The notes below the pieces were generated by a model. It did no database searches, had not been told where the DNA came from, and worked only from the letters and a program-made list of their open reading frames with translations. A DNA stretch of 64,000 bases from Chromobacterium haemolyticum (GTDB lineage: Bacteria; Pseudomonadota; Gammaproteobacteria; Burkholderiales; Chromobacteriaceae): positions 62,001 to 126,000 of the forward strand of contig NZ_MUKU01000011.1 of NCBI RefSeq assembly GCF_002081825.1. The letters are read 5' to 3'. This document shows, piece by piece, positions 37,299-44,808 of the stretch. A program made the translations under genes and the position numbers. How positions within the stretch are numbered: the stretch's first letter is position 1; every line of letters starts with the position of its first letter.

Positions 37299-38093
37299 AT
37301 GAAAAAGAATATCGCTCGCTTCGCCTTTACCGCCGTCACCGCGCTGTGGGGCGCGCAGGCGCTGGCCGCCGACCTGGTGACCGTCACCGTGGCCGCGTCT
37401 CCGGTGCCGCACGCGGAAATCCTGGAAGCCTTGAAGCCCACCCTGGCCAAGCAAGGGGTCAAGCTGGAGGTGAAGGTGTTCAACGACTACGTGCAGCCCA
37501 ATCTGCAAGTGTCCGAGAAGCGGTTGGACGCCAACTTCTTCCAGCACATTCCCTATCTGGACAAGTTCAACAAGGATCGCGGCACCAAGCTGGTCGTGGC
37601 CAGCAAGCCGGTGCACATCGAACCGTTCGGCGCTTACTCCAGCAAGTTCAAGAAAGTGGCGGACCTGCCCAAGGGTGCGACTGTGGCCATCCCCAACGAT
37701 CCGACCAACGCCGGCCGCGCTTTGCTGCTGCTGGATCAGGGCGGCGTGATCAAATTGAAGGACCGCAACAATCTGTACCCGACGGTGAAAGACATTGCGT
37801 CCAACGCCAAGCAGGTGAAGATCAAGGAACTGGAAGCCGCCACGCTGCCGCGCGTGCTGCCGCAGGTGGACCTGGCGCTGATCAACGCCAACTACGCGCT
37901 GGAAGCCAAACTCAATCCCAAGCGCGACGCCTTGTTCATCGAGACCACCTCGCCCTACGCCAACCTACTGGTGGCGCGGGCCGACAACAAGGACAGCGTG
38001 GGCGTGAAGAAGCTGGCCGCCGCGCTGGCCAGCCCGGAAGCGCGCAAGTTCATCGAGAGCAAGTACCAGGGCGCGGTGATCCCGGCGTTCTGA
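37299..38093 (+). CDS. metQ: Methionine-binding protein MetQ
   Basis: 264 residues from MKKNIARFAFTAVTALWGAQ, GAGGA ten bases upstream. The family blocks VTVAASPVPHAEILEALKPT, NDYVQPNLQVSEKRLDANFF and PYANLLVARADNKDS are present. The leader ends ALAADL without a lipobox Cys, so this MetQ should be a soluble periplasmic protein, not a lipoprotein as in E. coli. It follows metN and metI, separated by the repeat element, and ends before a strong terminator. Confidence 0.96.
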   Translation: MKKNIARFAFTAVTALWGAQALAADLVTVTVAASPVPHAEILEALKPTLAKQGVKLEVKVFNDYVQPNLQVSEKRLDANFFQHIPYLDKFNKDRGTKLVVASKPVHIEPFGAYSSKFKKVADLPKGATVAIPNDPTNAGRALLLLDQGGVIKLKDRNNLYPTVKDIASNAKQVKIKELEAATLPRVLPQVDLALINANYALEAKLNPKRDALFIETTSPYANLLVARADNKDSVGVKKLAAALASPEARKFIESKYQGAVIPAF

Positions 38094-38135
38094 GAGTCTA
38101 GTGCCAAGCCGTCCGACATGTCTGGTTGAATTGAT

Positions 38136-38160
38136 AAAGCCCCGCTTTGCGGGGCTTTGT
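38136..38160 (+). terminator. Rho-independent terminator of metNIQ
   Basis: AAAGCCCCGC-TTT-GCGGGGCTTT is a perfect ten-pair stem followed by a short T-rich tail, about 43 bases after the metQ stop. Confidence 0.9.
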
Positions 38161-38162
38161 CT

Positions 38163-38231
38163 TGTTTGCCTACAGGCTTGAAGCTGTTTTCGCCTTGTCT
38201 CGTCCTTGCTCGCGAGACTTTGAACAGGCGT
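38163..38231 (+). repeat. Fragment of the miniature inverted-repeat element (right half)
   Basis: The GCTGTTTTCGCCTTGTCTCG block and the CTCGCGAGACTTTGAACAGG right end match the right half of the family; the left half is missing. It abuts TCA at 38232-38234, the stop codon (TGA) of the nitronate monooxygenase gene on the minus strand, the same placement as in complete copies. Confidence 0.7.
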
Positions 38232-39413
38232 TCAGGCGCCGGCGAGATCGGCCGGTTTCTCCCCGGTCAGGAAATAGCGGATGGTTTCGTTGACGCTGCG
38301 CATCGCGTCGCCGAAAGGCAGCGGATCGGCGCCTCGGAAAAAAAGCCCCTTGCTCACTTCGCCGCGGAAGGCCGCCGCGAGTTTGAGATCGATGCAGAAC
38401 TGGCCCATCTTGGCCACGCCGTCGCGCAGGCCGCAGGCGCTCAGGCAATTGAGGCTTTGAGTGCAGCGCGCGGGGTCGGCCTTGGCGTTGGCCTGCAAGA
38501 TGGCCTCGCGCTTCAGATAGCTTTTCAGGAAGGGCGTCAGCACCCCGCGCGCCGGAAGGCCGGCCACGCTCATGAATTCGGCTATGTCTTCCGGCTTGGC
38601 CTCCGCCAGCGTGCGCTTGAAGTTGTCGTGCGCGTCGCCCTCGCGGGTGACGGCGAAGGCGGTGCCTATCTGTACCGCGGATGCGCCGAAGTCCTGGATG
38701 CAGGCCTTCATCTTCTCGAAGCTGTTGACGCCGCCGGCGACGATCAGCGGGATGCGCTCGCTTTCCAGTTGCAGGCTTTTGAACAACTGTCGGGTGTCGT
38801 CCAGCACTTTCTGGAAGCTGAAGCGCTCGGCGTCCAGTTCGGCGAGGCTGGCCGCGCCCAGATGGCCGCCGGCGTGTTTGGGGTGCTCGATGACGATGGC
38901 GTCCGGCAGGCGTCCCTTCTTCATCCAGCGCTTGAGCACGATGCCGATGCCGCGCGCCTCGGACAGGATGGGGATCAAGGCCACCTTGGGAAAGTCCGAG
39001 GTCATCTCCGGCAGGTCCAGCGGGAGGCCCGCGCCCATCACCACCGCTTCTGCGCCGGATTCGCAGGCTTGGCGCACATAGTCCGGATAAGAGGCCACAG
39101 CCTTCATCACATTGACCGCCACCATGCCGTGGCCCTGAGCGTAGGTCAGCGCGCCCTTCACTTCGCGATCCAGCGCAATCAGGTTGAGACGATCCAGTTC
39201 GGCCTGACCGCGCGCGTATGGCGACTGCTCAACCAGATCAGCGTGCAGATGGCGCAGATCGACGCTGGCCACGGTGCCCAGCGCGCCCTCTCGGGCGACG
39301 TGGCCGGCCAGGCTTTTGGCGGAAACGCCTATGCCCATTCCGCCTTGCACGATGGGGAGCAGAGCGCGTTGCCCTATCTGCAAGGGAGCGTAGAGCGGGG
39401 AATTTGTGGTCAT
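38232..39413 (-). CDS. Nitronate monooxygenase-like FMN protein
   Basis: 393 residues. TIM-barrel FMN enzyme of the 2-nitropropane dioxygenase/NMO group: LLPIVQGGMGIGVSAKSLAG at the start, EAVVMGAGLPLDLPEM, VIEHPKHAGGHLGAASL with the flavin-contacting HAGGH, and IPLIVAGGVNSFEKM followed by GASAVQIGTAFAVTREGDAH. Members with a C-terminal Cys-containing extension (CTQSLNCLSACGLRDG) like this one are common in proteobacteria. Substrate is probably a nitronate or related compound, by family only. Confidence 0.88.
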   Translation of the reverse strand: MTTNSPLYAPLQIGQRALLPIVQGGMGIGVSAKSLAGHVAREGALGTVASVDLRHLHADLVEQSPYARGQAELDRLNLIALDREVKGALTYAQGHGMVAVNVMKAVASYPDYVRQACESGAEAVVMGAGLPLDLPEMTSDFPKVALIPILSEARGIGIVLKRWMKKGRLPDAIVIEHPKHAGGHLGAASLAELDAERFSFQKVLDDTRQLFKSLQLESERIPLIVAGGVNSFEKMKACIQDFGASAVQIGTAFAVTREGDAHDNFKRTLAEAKPEDIAEFMSVAGLPARGVLTPFLKSYLKREAILQANAKADPARCTQSLNCLSACGLRDGVAKMGQFCIDLKLAAAFRGEVSKGLFFRGADPLPFGDAMRSVNETIRYFLTGEKPADLAGA

Positions 39414-39823
39414 TTAGCAACGATGCCGGTACGGGTGAATAAAAGGCGATCTTAGGCATGGCGGCCTTAAGAGTCTTTGCTCTAGGGCAAAAAACTAAGG
39501 ATGGCTCGCTTTTTAACTCGGAAAAACTATTGATGCTTCAATGACTTGAGCACTTGCCTCTGCCGGGTATGGCACGCAAACTTTTGATTTTAGTGAGGAT
39601 ATTTTTAGCTAAGCCATTGTGATGCGTTCAAATATGTATTTGGCATTTTTGTGAAAAGAAATCGCGCGGCGAAAGTCCAGGCAAATCCAGGGTAAAGACT
39701 TTTTGCCATCGTTGGCCTTAGCACATTCCTAAAAATCAGCTCCTGTCCATTTGGTCAGATTTCCCGGTTCAGTCCTGCTCTTACAGTGCCCGTGCCGGTA
39801 ACTTGATGATTGGAGAAAATAAA
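39414..39823. other. Divergent upstream region of cviI and the monooxygenase gene
   Basis: 410 bases, markedly AT-rich from 39480 to 39720, with no gene that can be supported. It holds the lux box at 39743-39758, a TACAGT hexamer at 39782-39787 that could be the cviI -10, and GGAGAA at 39812 as ribosome binding site. Confidence 0.6.
39743..39758. promoter_or_regulatory. CviR lux box upstream of cviI
   Basis: CTGTCC-ATTT-GGTCAG fits CTGNCC-N4-GGNCAG, the CviR binding palindrome as I remember it from the C. violaceum vioA promoter; five of six half-site pairs are symmetric. It lies 66 bases before the cviI start. It predicts positive autoinduction of the acyl-homoserine lactone synthase. Confidence 0.75.
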
Positions 39824-40489
39824 ATGGCTCATTTCTTTCCACTGGAGTTGGATAGCTTGCAGATGGAGAAGGTCAACGCGACGTCTTATGAAATTGATTT
39901 GCTGAAGTTCCGCCACCAGGTGTTTCGCGTGCAACTGGGTTGGGTACCGCCGCGGCCGGACGGCCTGGACTTGGATGATTACGACGTGTTCTCCGACAAT
40001 CTGGCGGTGATTGCGCAGCAGCAAGTGGTGGGGTCGGCGCGTTTCACGCCAGGCGATCAGCCCTTCATGATCGAGCGGGAGTTTGCCCGTTTGCTGGCGC
40101 CTGGGGAGCGCATCCGCAAAGGCGCGGGTTGTGGGGAAATCACTCGCTTCGCGGTGGGCAAGACGATTTCCGGTCGTGAGACGAGAGCGATTGCGCGCTT
40201 GTTGTATCTGAGCTTATGGGAGTGGTCGCGCGCCAACGAGGTGCGCTGGCTTTATTTCGTGGTGGAGCCGTCTTTTTATCGGCATCTGTCCCGAATGGGG
40301 TTTCCGATACAGCCGGTGGGCGTGCCAAGACCGCTGGACGGCGGAGTGATGTCGGTTGCGGGCTGCTTTGACTGGGAGCAGGCTGATCCGGAGTTCATCA
40401 AGTCGCTGCGACGGGAAGTCGCTGCGCCAAGAGAGTGCGTCCGTTCCTGGTTGGAATATGACCGTGCGCATGCTCCCGCGTGGGCTTAA
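39824..40489 (+). CDS. cviI: Acyl-homoserine lactone synthase CviI (LuxI family)
   Basis: 221 residues from MAHFFPLELDSLQMEKVNAT; GGAGAA seven bases upstream favours this Met over the one seven codons earlier. LuxI-family conserved residues are visible: Arg30 in LKFRHQVF, the acidic DLDDYDVFSDN, Arg73 in GSARFTP, and Glu105 with Arg108 in CGEITRFAV. It makes an N-acyl-homoserine lactone from SAM and acyl-ACP. It is convergent with cviR and has a lux box in front. Chain length of the signal cannot be read from sequence. Confidence 0.93.
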   Translation: MAHFFPLELDSLQMEKVNATSYEIDLLKFRHQVFRVQLGWVPPRPDGLDLDDYDVFSDNLAVIAQQQVVGSARFTPGDQPFMIEREFARLLAPGERIRKGAGCGEITRFAVGKTISGRETRAIARLLYLSLWEWSRANEVRWLYFVVEPSFYRHLSRMGFPIQPVGVPRPLDGGVMSVAGCFDWEQADPEFIKSLRREVAAPRECVRSWLEYDRAHAPAWA

Positions 40490-40505
40490 GCTGGCCGGCC
40501 CGCAG

Positions 40506-41303
40506 CTAATCGCTGACCTGGAGTCCGGGAGGCGGCAACAAGTGCATGCCCAGCACGATGGCGTGAGTGCGATTGTTGGCGTTCAGCTTGCGGATGACGT
40601 TGGCGACGTGGAACTTCACCGTTCGTTCGCTGATGTCCAGGATGGTGGCGATTTCCCAATTGGTCTTGCCGCGGCTCATCCAGTGGAAAATATCGTATTC
40701 ACGCTGCGATAGCGGCATGGAACTGGGTGTGGCCGGGGCCAGATTGGCGATGCGCACCGCAGCTTGGTGCAAGTGGGGCGTCAGACATTCCAGCATGGCG
40801 ACCAGATTGGGGTCGGAGCTGGCGTCTTTGCCGCTGACGGAGAAAATGCAACCCAGATTATTGCGTTTGGAGGCGGCGCTGAAGGTGACGCCGCTTTCCA
40901 ATCCTACGGTGGCGGCCTCGGCGATGAACTTGCGTTCTTCCTTGCCCTTGGCACGGCTGAAGCGCTCTTGCCACTGCACCGGTCCGCTGCCCAGATGGAT
41001 CTTCAAGATGGGATCGTGCTGGGCGTAGTTTTCCTCCATGTAATGCTTCAGCCATTCCGAGGGATAGCTGACATTCAAGACCCGCTCCAGCCGCTGAATC
41101 TGCTGGTGCTGGTTGATGCGACCCAGCGCCAGCACCATGTGCTCGGAAGGCGCCTGGCTGAGCAACATGTCCAGAAACCCCCTGAGCTCGGCTTCGGTTT
41201 CGATTTGTCCGGCAAGGTGAATCCATTCCAGCAACGTCCATTGCTGACTCGCGGACAAGCCGCTGGGCAGCGGCCGTGCTATCGCGGAATTTGAGATGAC
41301 CAT
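40506..41303 (-). CDS. cviR: Quorum-sensing regulator CviR (LuxR family)
   Basis: 265 residues from MVISNSAIARPLPSGLSASQ. The N-terminal autoinducer-binding domain has the family residues W (TLLEWIHLAGQ, SEWLKHYMEENYAQHDPI) and the C-terminal GerE domain reads MPLSQREYDIFHWMSRGKTN then ISERTVKFHVANVIRKLNA. The C-terminal domain is essentially that of C. violaceum CviR as I remember it, whereas the last residues (LLPPPGLQVSD) and the N-terminal domain differ. The gene ends 16 bases from the cviI stop, convergently. Known CviR proteins activate violacein, chitinase and other genes on AHL binding. Confidence 0.93.
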   Translation of the reverse strand: MVISNSAIARPLPSGLSASQQWTLLEWIHLAGQIETEAELRGFLDMLLSQAPSEHMVLALGRINQHQQIQRLERVLNVSYPSEWLKHYMEENYAQHDPILKIHLGSGPVQWQERFSRAKGKEERKFIAEAATVGLESGVTFSAASKRNNLGCIFSVSGKDASSDPNLVAMLECLTPHLHQAAVRIANLAPATPSSMPLSQREYDIFHWMSRGKTNWEIATILDISERTVKFHVANVIRKLNANNRTHAIVLGMHLLPPPGLQVSD

Positions 41304-41581
41304 GAGCAAATCTTTCTTGATCTTGTGGTTTTACGCTGCTGGATAGTAGCCCACATGCAAAAGGCATGGGAAGCGCTAACTCCTTGTTCTGGTGCCAAGA
41401 ACAGCGACTGTTGCATTCGTCGCCGACATTATAACAAATTGCCTGTCTAAAAATCCGTAAGTAGAAATAATTATATTGATCAATGACTTATTTGGTGCTA
41501 TCTGGCGGGGGGCAAACTAGGCGGGAAGTTGGGGCGTCATAAGGAAGACGCCGGGACAAGCTTGGAAAACTGGACCTTCTG

Positions 41582-42289
41582 TCAGTGTTCCCGATAACTG
41601 AAGTGCTGGAACAAAGGCGCGATCTCTTCTATCAGCTGCGGCGCGGGCCAGCCGGCCGGGGCCGGAGGCAGGGCGAAGGAGGGCGGCGGACGCAGTTGCT
41701 GCCAGTGATAGTCGGCGACGCCCAGCGCCGCCAGCCGCCGCGCCAGCGCGGCCAGTTGGATCTCATTGTGCCAGTGCGGATGTATGCTGCTGCGACATTC
41801 AAAATTACTGTTGTTTTGCAACAAACAGTGCAGCGAGGCCTCGGTCTGCTCGCCGCTGCGGGGCAAGCCGGTTAGCGCCGGATAGGCACCGAAATCGGTT
41901 TTGATGTCCAGGCCGACCCAATCCAGCAACGGCAGCACCCGCCGCAAGCGCTGCGGATACGCGCCACCGGTGTGCAGGCCGGTGGCGAAGCCCAGCGCCC
42001 GGGTCTGTTCCAGCAACGCCGGCAGCGCCGGCTCCTGCAGCGGTTCGCCGCCGGAGAACACCACGCCGTCGAGCAGGCCGGTCCGGCTTTGCAGCCAGCG
42101 CAGGGTGTCCGGCCAGCGGGTTTCGCCGTTTTGGCGCCGCAGCAGGTGGGGATTGTGGCAATAGCCGCAACGCCAGGGGCAGCCGGCGAGAAAGACCACG
42201 GCGCACAGTTTGCCCGGCCAGTCGCAGCTGGAGAACGGCGTCAGCCCGCCGATGCGGGCTGCTGCGGGGTCAGCGGGCGGTGTGTTCAC
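41582..42289 (-). CDS. nrdG: Anaerobic ribonucleotide reductase activase NrdG
   Basis: 235 residues. Radical SAM motif CPWRCGYC with Cys37, Cys41 and Cys44, followed by GVVFSGGEPLQEPAL for SAM binding and LDWVGLDIKTDFGAY. It resembles the NrdG/YjjW type that abstracts hydrogen from the glycine of class III ribonucleotide reductase. Its ATG lies inside the last codons of the 59-residue glycyl radical gene (20-base overlap), so both are translationally coupled and the activase is made next to its target domain. Confidence 0.93.
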   Translation of the reverse strand: MNTPPADPAAARIGGLTPFSSCDWPGKLCAVVFLAGCPWRCGYCHNPHLLRRQNGETRWPDTLRWLQSRTGLLDGVVFSGGEPLQEPALPALLEQTRALGFATGLHTGGAYPQRLRRVLPLLDWVGLDIKTDFGAYPALTGLPRSGEQTEASLHCLLQNNSNFECRSSIHPHWHNEIQLAALARRLAALGVADYHWQQLRPPPSFALPPAPAGWPAPQLIEEIAPLFQHFSYREH

Positions 42290-42449
42290 TGAAGCAGACC
42301 CGTTCGTCGAATTCTCCGCGCTTGCCGATATTGAAAGACTGCACCGGGCGGTGATAACCCATTACGCGGGTCCAGACTTCGCAGCGGGTGCGCTGTTCGT
42401 CGTTGAGCGGAGCGGCGTCTTGGCCGGGGATGCGGGTGGGGGGAGTCAT
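42270..42449 (-). CDS. Separate glycyl radical domain of class III ribonucleotide reductase
   Basis: 59 residues, ATG at 42447-42449 with AAAGGA six to ten bases upstream, TGA at 42270-42272. The core reads CEVWTRVMGYHRPVQSFNIG; RVMGY is the glycyl radical motif RVxGY, placing the radical at Gly31, and the tail GKRGEFDERVCFSEH resembles the end of full-length NrdD. The large NrdD gene upstream stops after its zinc site and lacks this motif. This gene is in the same frame as nrdD, separated by one TAA and seven codons. A detached domain would have to bind NrdD in trans, as YfiD/GrcA does for pyruvate formate-lyase. Confidence 0.85.
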   Translation of the reverse strand: MTPPTRIPGQDAAPLNDEQRTRCEVWTRVMGYHRPVQSFNIGKRGEFDERVCFSEHTAR

Positions 42450-42470
42450 GAGCTTTCCTTTCTTAAGGGC

Positions 42471-44183
42471 TTATGAAGGCTGGCGCGCCAGCAGTTCCGC
42501 GTCGCAGCGCGGGCAGAATTCGTGGTGACCGGACAGATAGCCGTGCTTGGGGCAGATCGAGAAGGTCGGGGTGACCGTGATATAGGGCAGGCGGAAGCGG
42601 GATAGCGAGCGGCGCACCAGTTCGCGGCAGGCGTCGGCGCAGCTGACCGCCTCGGTCATATAAAGGTGCAGCACGGTGCCGCCGGTGTATTTGCGCTGCA
42701 GCTGTTCCTGGCGCTGCAGGGCTTCGAAGGGATCGTCGGTGAAGCCCACCGGCAATTGGCTGGAGTTGGTGTAATAAGGATGAGCGTCGCTGCCGGCTTG
42801 CAAGATGCCGGGATAGCGTTTTCGGTCTTCCTTGGCGAAGCGGTAGGTGGTGCCTTCCGCCGGGGTGGCTTCCAGGTTGTACAGGTGGCCGGTGCTTTCC
42901 TGGAACTCCACCATGCGCTGGCGGATGTGATCCAGGTAGTCGCAGGCTAGTTGGTGGCCCTCGTCGCTGGTGATGTCGATGCGGTCGCCGCTGAAGTTGC
43001 GGATCATTTCATTGATGCCGTTGACGCCTATGGTGCTGAAATGATTGCGCAGCGAGCCCAGGAAGTGACGGGTGTAGGGGTAGAGGCCGTCGTCGATGCG
43101 CGTTTGCACTTCGCCGCGTTTTTTCTCCAGCGCGTCGCGGGACAGTTCCAGCAAGCGGTCGGTTTCGGCCAGCAGCGCGGCGTAGTCGCCGGCAAAGCGG
43201 TGGCCCAGACGCGCGCAGTTGAGGGTGATCACGCCGACGGAGCCGGTTTGCTCGGCGCTGCCGAACAGGCCGTTGCCGCGCTTGAGCAGTTCCCGCAAGT
43301 CCAATTGCAGCCGGCAGCACATACTGCGCACCATCTGCGGCTCCAGGTCGGAGTTCACGAAGTTCTGGAAATAGGGTAGGCCGTATTTGGCGGTCATTTC
43401 GAACAAGAGATCGGTGTTTTCGCCGTGCCAGTCGAAGTCGCGGGTGATGTTGTAGGTGGGGATGGGGAAAGTAAAGGAGCGGCCCTTGGCGTCGCCGGCC
43501 AGCATCACTTCGATGTAGGCGCGGTTGATCATTGCCATTTCGCGCGCGCAATCGCCGTAGCGGAACGGCATTTCCTCTCCGCCCAGCACCGGAATCTGCT
43601 CGGCGACGTCGTCCGGGCAGGTCCAGTCGAAGGTCAGATTGGTGAATGGGGTCTGGGTGCCCCAGCGGCTGGGCACGTTGAGGTTGTAGATCAGTTCCTG
43701 GACGCACTGGCGCACGTCGGCGTAGCTCAGCCCGTCTTTCTTGACGAAGGGAGCCAGGTAGGTGTCGAAGGAACTAAAGGCTTGGGCGCCGGCCCACTCG
43801 TTTTGAAGGGTGCCGAGGAAATTGACGATTTGGCCGCAGGCGGAGGATAGGTGGCGCGGCGGCGCGGATTCCACTTTGCCGGGAATGCCGTTGAAGCCAT
43901 TTTGCAACAGGGTGCGCAGCGACCAGCCGGCGCAGTAGCCGGACAGCATGTCCAGATCGTGGATGTGCAAGTCCCCCTGGCGGTGGGCAATGGCAACTTC
44001 CGGCGCCAGCACCCGCTCCAGCCAGTAATTGGCGGTGAGTTTGCCGGCGATGTTGAGGATCAGGCCGCCCAGGCTGTAGCCCTGGTTGGCGTTGGCGTTG
44101 ACCCGCCAGTCGGCCCGGTCCAGATATTCGTCGATCGCGGAGATGGCATCCACCATGGCGGTGGGCGCGGAAGCTGTGCTCAT
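42471..44183 (-). CDS. nrdD: Anaerobic ribonucleoside-triphosphate reductase NrdD, large part without glycyl radical domain
   Basis: 570 residues. It begins almost directly with the catalytic barrel (DEYLDRADWRVNANANQGYS), so the N-terminal ATP-cone of E. coli NrdD is absent. Active-site Cys candidates are Cys116 (SSACGQIVNF) and Cys289/290 (RSMCCRLQLDL). The C-terminus carries a zinc site C544-x2-H547...C557-x2-C560 and ends nine residues later at TAA, before the RVxGY motif. The missing motif is encoded by the next small gene. It makes dNTPs without oxygen; the upstream Anr/Fnr-type box fits anaerobic induction. Confidence 0.93.
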   Translation of the reverse strand: MSTASAPTAMVDAISAIDEYLDRADWRVNANANQGYSLGGLILNIAGKLTANYWLERVLAPEVAIAHRQGDLHIHDLDMLSGYCAGWSLRTLLQNGFNGIPGKVESAPPRHLSSACGQIVNFLGTLQNEWAGAQAFSSFDTYLAPFVKKDGLSYADVRQCVQELIYNLNVPSRWGTQTPFTNLTFDWTCPDDVAEQIPVLGGEEMPFRYGDCAREMAMINRAYIEVMLAGDAKGRSFTFPIPTYNITRDFDWHGENTDLLFEMTAKYGLPYFQNFVNSDLEPQMVRSMCCRLQLDLRELLKRGNGLFGSAEQTGSVGVITLNCARLGHRFAGDYAALLAETDRLLELSRDALEKKRGEVQTRIDDGLYPYTRHFLGSLRNHFSTIGVNGINEMIRNFSGDRIDITSDEGHQLACDYLDHIRQRMVEFQESTGHLYNLEATPAEGTTYRFAKEDRKRYPGILQAGSDAHPYYTNSSQLPVGFTDDPFEALQRQEQLQRKYTGGTVLHLYMTEAVSCADACRELVRRSLSRFRLPYITVTPTFSICPKHGYLSGHHEFCPRCDAELLARQPS

Positions 44184-44262
44184 TTCTATATCTAGTGAAG
44201 TTATCGAATGGAGGCCACTATAAATTGTGTTTTATGGTCTGTGTGGCCGAGGTGGCGATAAC

Positions 44263-44276
44263 TTGACGCGGATCAA
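44263..44276. promoter_or_regulatory. Anr/Fnr-type box upstream of nrdD
   Basis: TTGAC-GCGG-ATCAA differs in one base from the Fnr/Anr consensus TTGAT-N4-ATCAA. With the minus-strand TATAGT at 44217-44222 as -10, the box is centred about 60 bases before the likely transcription start, a usual class I activator position. Confidence 0.7.
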
Positions 44277-44465
44277 GCGCGGCGCTTTTGGGAGAAGGCG
44301 ACGCTTGTCAGGCCGGTGAAAACGGCTTGTTGAGCGCGATTCTCGTATTGTTTGCGGCGACGCATGGCTTATGCTGGATGGGATGCCGCCGCGCCGCAAA
44401 CGCCGCTTCTGAGCGGCCGCCGTTGGCCCTGGGGCATATTGTTGCCAACTTGATGCTGTTTCATT

Positions 44466-44485
44466 GAGTCTGTTGCAACAAACTC
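44466..44485. promoter_or_regulatory. Operator-like palindrome
   Basis: GAGTCTGTTGCAACAAACTC is a 20-base inverted repeat with one mismatched pair and a perfect TGTTGCAACA core. It lies in the region between nrdD and the LysR gene, about 280 bases from nrdD. Bound factor unknown. Confidence 0.4.
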
Positions 44486-44686
44486 ATGGCATTCAGCCCG
44501 AATCAGGTGCATACTTGGATTGCATAGAAAATAGGGCGATGTATTTTCAAGCAAGCTGTAAAAACTATATGACAAAGTGCGCTCCGCGAGCGGTGCAGTG
44601 GGGAAGCTGCGGTCGGTTCTGTTCCTGGCGTGGATTTGTCCATGAAGATGCATTCACAACAATTTGCAAGTTCTTCTTTAATCATT

Positions 44687-44709
44687 AAAGGGTATGGTGT
44701 ACCCTTTTT
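44687..44709. terminator. Terminator-like hairpin upstream of the LysR gene
   Basis: AAAGGGTA-TGGTG-TACCCTTT is a perfect eight-pair stem followed by TT. It ends any transcript coming from 44464-44688, or may serve as a regulatory dyad 100 bases before the LysR start. Confidence 0.5.
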
Positions 44710-44808
44710 AAAGAGATACTACTTAATAATGTTATCAGCATTGTCAAATCCAGGGCGTCCGTCCGGGCGTGAAGGGTAGGCGATGCCGAGCCTGGAACAT
44801 CCCTGATT

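Larger units (their letters stand above)
44184..44808. other. Intergenic region between nrdD and the LysR gene
   Basis: 625 bases. It contains the nrdD promoter elements (minus-strand TATAGT at 44217-44222 and the Anr/Fnr box), a 20-base near-palindrome at 44466 and a terminator-like hairpin at 44687. A 74-codon open frame (TTG at 44464 to TAA at 44686-44688) ends exactly at the hairpin; it lacks a ribosome binding site and recognisable features, so I do not call it a gene. Confidence 0.6.

Noticed and set aside
39480-39740. Second lux box or small gene in the AT-rich region before cviI
   Set aside because: No further CTGNCC-N4-GGNCAG match and no supported open frame.
44464-44688. 74-codon open frame starting at TTG
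   Set aside because: No ribosome binding site, no signal peptide or motif; kept only as part of a possible small RNA unit.
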